Source: an uncultured Christensenella sp.
Lineage (GTDB): Bacteria; Bacillota; Clostridia; Christensenellales; CAG-917
Reading direction: 5' to 3'
Length of the DNA: 64,000 nt
NCBI GenBank assembly: GCA_910584155.1
Contig: CAJTYG010000002.1
Coordinates: forward strand, 92,984 to 156,983
This document shows positions 61,539-64,000 of the stretch, piece by piece. Both the position numbers and the translations under genes were made by a program. Below the pieces are notes generated by a model. That model did not search any database, had not been told where the DNA came from, and saw nothing but the letters and a program-made list of their open reading frames with translations. Every line of letters begins with the position of its first letter. The first letter of the stretch is position 1.

Positions 61539-62621
61539 TTACACGCCCGCAAGCGCATAATAGTTTCCGCCCGTGTTTTGTATAAGCCCGTTCAGCTCCA
61601 AATCGAACAGCTCGTTTGTAAGCTCGCTCACACTGAGTTCCGTAAGCTCGAGCAGCTCTTCGAAATGCTGTTCGCCGTCCCGCAGTGCCTCGAGAATTCT
61701 GCTGCCCGTTATGTTTATTTCCACGACCTGCGACTCGCTGCTTGCCCTTTTGACGTGCATTGAGTCAAGCACGTCGTCCGCACTTATCACAAGTGCGTCG
61801 GGTATCTCACGCAAAAGCTCGTTGCCGCCCTCGTTTTCTGCGGCATATATGTTGCCGGGCACTACAAACACGTCCTTACCCTGCTCGATAGCAAGCCTCA
61901 TCGTGATGAGCGAGCCGCTGCGCTTTGCCGCCTGTGCGAGAAAAACGCCTCTGCTGAGCCCGCTTATTATGCGGTTGCGCTCGGGAAAATGATACTGCAG
62001 CGGCTTTGTTCCGAGAGGATATTCCGTCACCGCTGCGCCGCCGTTCATCAGAATGCCGTCAAGCAAGCCTCTGTGCTCGGCAGGATATATCACGTCTATA
62101 CCGCATGCAAACACCGCCACCGTCGGGCAGCCTATCGCAACGCAAGCCTTATGCGCTATAGAGTCTATGCCTCTTGCAAAGCCCGACACTACCGTAAGCC
62201 CCGCACGGGCAAATTCCCTTGCAAACTCGTCGGCGACCTTTTCGCCGTATCTCGTTGTGCGGCGTGAGCCGACTATCGCAATGCAGTCGCTGTTTAACGC
62301 CTTTACGTTGCCCTTTACAAAAAGCACGTGCGGTCTATCCTCTATCTCACGCAGAGCGTCGGGATATTCGTCGTCAAGATAACTCAGCCAATGTATATCC
62401 TTCTTTTCAAGCTCGTCGACGATTGCGTCTATCCTGTCTGTGTTTTTATAAAACTCGTCCGCCTTATCGTCGCTAAGAGCCTTGCGCACAAGCTCCTTTT
62501 TGCCAAAAAGCTCGGACGGATCGCCCACAGCCGAAAGCAGAGTCGCCTTCTTCTTGTAGCCGAGCTCGTCCACATATTGCAGCGCCAAAAGCGCTTTGGT
62601 TGTCAAATCCTTTAAGTCCAT
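61539..62621 (-). CDS. dprA: DNA-processing protein DprA
   Basis: 360 aa. A SAM-like N-terminus, the Rossmann core with GSRRTTRYG, GFARGIDSIAH, TVAVFACGIDVIYP and GSLITMRLAIEQGKDVFVVPG (cited in part), and a winged-helix C-terminus. It loads RecA on incoming DNA in transformation. Its ATG overlaps the comM stop by one base. Confidence 0.95.
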   Translation of the reverse strand: MDLKDLTTKALLALQYVDELGYKKKATLLSAVGDPSELFGKKELVRKALSDDKADEFYKNTDRIDAIVDELEKKDIHWLSYLDDEYPDALREIEDRPHVLFVKGNVKALNSDCIAIVGSRRTTRYGEKVADEFAREFARAGLTVVSGFARGIDSIAHKACVAIGCPTVAVFACGIDVIYPAEHRGLLDGILMNGGAAVTEYPLGTKPLQYHFPERNRIISGLSRGVFLAQAAKRSGSLITMRLAIEQGKDVFVVPGNIYAAENEGGNELLREIPDALVISADDVLDSMHVKRASSESQVVEINITGSRILEALRDGEQHFEELLELTELSVSELTNELFDLELNGLIQNTGGNYYALAGV

Positions 62622-64000
62622 CAGCTGTATTTCCTGTCAAGCCCTCTGTACTGTATCGCCTCTGCGATGTGAGCTGTCTCAATGTCCTTGCTGCCCTCGA
62701 TGTCAGCTATCGTGCGTGCCACCTTAAGTATCCTTGTGGTTCCACGTGCGCTCAGATTTAGCTTTTCAAACGCCTTTTCAAGCAGACGTTCGCTGTTTTT
62801 GTCTATCTGGCAGTATTTGTTGAGCTCACGTGAGCCCATCTCGGAATTTGTCAGAATTCCGTCGTTTTTAAACCTTTCACGCTGTATCGCACGTGCGGCG
62901 TTTATGCGCTTCTTTATCTCGGCGGATGTCTCGCACTTCTGCTTGCTTTCCCTTCCTCGCAGCTCGCTGTATGAAATATTATCAACCTCGATCTGCAAAT
63001 CTATTCTGTCCATAAGCGGTCCCGACAGCTTTGACACATAATTGTGTATCTGTGCGGGCGTGCAGCGGCAAACCTGTGTTTTGGAGCCGTAATTTCCGCA
63101 CGGACACGGGTTCATACTTGCAAGCAGCATAAAGTTTGCGGGATATTCCACCGTATTTGCAACTCTTGCCACGGTGACCTTTCTGTCCTCGAGGGGTTGA
63201 CGCAGCGTTTCGAGAGCACGGCGTGAATATTCGGGCATTTCGTCAAGAAACAGCACTCCGCTGTGAGCAAGGCTAACTTCGCCCGGCTTCGCCTTTGCGC
63301 CGCCTCCGACAAGCGTAGGCACTGTGGTGGTATGGTGCGGCGTTCTGAAAGGGCGTGTAGTCACTATACCCACACTGCTGTCAAGTATGCCCGAAACGCT
63401 GTGTATCTTAGTCACCTCAACAGCCTCATCAAAGGTCATTTCGGGCATTATCGTCGGCACGCACTTTGCAAGCATCGTCTTGCCTGCGCCGGGAGGTCCT
63501 ATCATCAGTGCGTTGTGCCCGCCTGCGACCGCTATTTCAAGCGCACGCTTTGCAACTGTCTGTCCCTTGACGTCAGCAAAATCGCAGCCGTAGCCGTGAT
63601 TCTGGCAGCTCGCTTCGTAGCTTGACACGGGCACAGGCTCAAAAACGACGCCGCTCAAAAACTCTATGACCTCTCTGAGGTTGTTGAGCGCATACACCTG
63701 TATGCCCTCTATAAAGCTTGCCTCACGGGCGTCTGCGGACGGAATGATAAACTTTTTGCAGCCGTCCTGCATTGCGGATATCAAAATAGACATAATGCCG
63801 TTTACGTGCCTTAGCTCGCCGTCAAGCGACAGCTCGCCCACAAAAACGTAGTCCTTGTAGGCTTTGTTTTCTATCTGCTCGGTAGCAACGAGTATGCCTA
63901 TCGCCGTAGCAAGATCGAATACGGGACCTTCCTTTTTGGTGTCGGCAGGGGCAAGGTTCACAGTGATACGCTTTGCGGGATACTGTAAGCCGCTGTTTTT
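62621..64000 (-). CDS. comM: YifB/ComM-family Mg chelatase-like ATPase (partial)
   Basis: The frame is open to the window edge, so the N-terminus lies beyond 64000; the visible part is about 459 aa. The end of the N-terminal Lon/S5-like domain (FVGELSLDGELRHVNGI) is followed by Walker A GPPGAGKTM, FLDEMPEYSRRALETLRQPLE and CPCGNYGS, and a C-terminal domain. ComM helicases aid branch migration in transformation. Forms comM-dprA-topA-trmFO-hslVU. Confidence 0.93.
   Translation of the reverse strand, partial: KNSGLQYPAKRITVNLAPADTKKEGPVFDLATAIGILVATEQIENKAYKDYVFVGELSLDGELRHVNGIMSILISAMQDGCKKFIIPSADAREASFIEGIQVYALNNLREVIEFLSGVVFEPVPVSSYEASCQNHGYGCDFADVKGQTVAKRALEIAVAGGHNALMIGPPGAGKTMLAKCVPTIMPEMTFDEAVEVTKIHSVSGILDSSVGIVTTRPFRTPHHTTTVPTLVGGGAKAKPGEVSLAHSGVLFLDEMPEYSRRALETLRQPLEDRKVTVARVANTVEYPANFMLLASMNPCPCGNYGSKTQVCRCTPAQIHNYVSKLSGPLMDRIDLQIEVDNISYSELRGRESKQKCETSAEIKKRINAARAIQRERFKNDGILTNSEMGSRELNKYCQIDKNSERLLEKAFEKLNLSARGTTRILKVARTIADIEGSKDIETAHIAEAIQYRGLDRKYS

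Overview
The window reads as the chromosome core of an anaerobic, fermentative Firmicute of class Clostridia, probably an uncultured gut lineage; a Christensenellales-like placement is only a guess. Evidence: a Bacillus-type large SRP RNA, a YlbJ-type sporulation membrane protein, a multi-subunit NADH-linked [FeFe] hydrogenase, phosphotransacetylase/acetate kinase, strong AGGAGG-type ribosome binding sites, many TTG/GTG-containing translation starts, and Firmicute gene orders (rpsP-khpA-rimM-trmD, rpmF-plsX-rnc-smc-ftsY, comM-dprA-topA-trmFO-hslVU). There is no prophage, CRISPR array, transposase or defence island. Most genes lie on the minus strand; plus-strand islands are short.

Layout: 1-1100 holds a 175-bp tandem repeat with tRNA-Ser fragments, tRNA-Ser(GGA), and a promoter-driven candidate structured RNA. 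1.1-7.8 kb (minus): rho, an MBL-fold hydrolase, a divergent prs, hemW, lepA. 7.8-11.6 kb: GDPD (plus), a YcxB-like membrane protein and a lipoprotein/multi-membrane-span fusion (minus). 11.7-17.7 kb (minus): ylxM-ffh-rpsP-khpA-rimM-trmD-rbgA-rnhB-yraN then rplS, i.e. SRP, 30S/50S maturation and tRNA/rRNA modification. 17.9-24.7 kb (minus): rpmF-plsX-rnc-smc-ftsY from one consensus promoter; the fatty-acid genes usual between plsX and rnc are absent. 24.8-27.0 kb (minus): pta-ackA. 27.1-29.9 kb (plus): tmcAL, ylbJ and a small HTH protein. 30-37.3 kb (minus): ileS, an rRNA-type methyltransferase, a pseudouridine synthase, an acyl-CoA ligase and a sugar isomerase. 37.3-38.4 kb: an orphan AT-rich lipoprotein, a palindromic repeat and tRNA-Gly(CCC). 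38.7-40.4 kb (plus): an ABC-2 exporter.

40.5-41.3 kb is the most unusual interval: the SRP RNA gene with its own promoter and terminator, followed by two tandem cassettes that share head and tail sequences but carry different inserts. The first insert is a 76-bp near-identical copy of the SRP RNA 3' part. The second can be folded into a pseudoknot plus a long rod-like hairpin.

41.3-46.3 kb (minus) is the hydrogenase operon (nuoE-like, HATPase, 2Fe-2S thioredoxin-like, nuoF-like, hydA), whose catalytic subunit has a Ser in the usual CysCys L1 motif. Then nadE (minus), gldA-dhaKL for glycerol to DHAP (plus), a cytoplasmic subtilase, two small divergent unknowns, and a long minus-strand run comM-dprA-topA-trmFO-hslV-hslU-hisS-rseC-trxA-glyA. 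Metabolically, glycerol oxidation yields NADH that the hydrogenase can discharge as H2, while Pta-AckA makes ATP and acetate; TmcAL can use acetate plus ATP to modify tRNA-Met.
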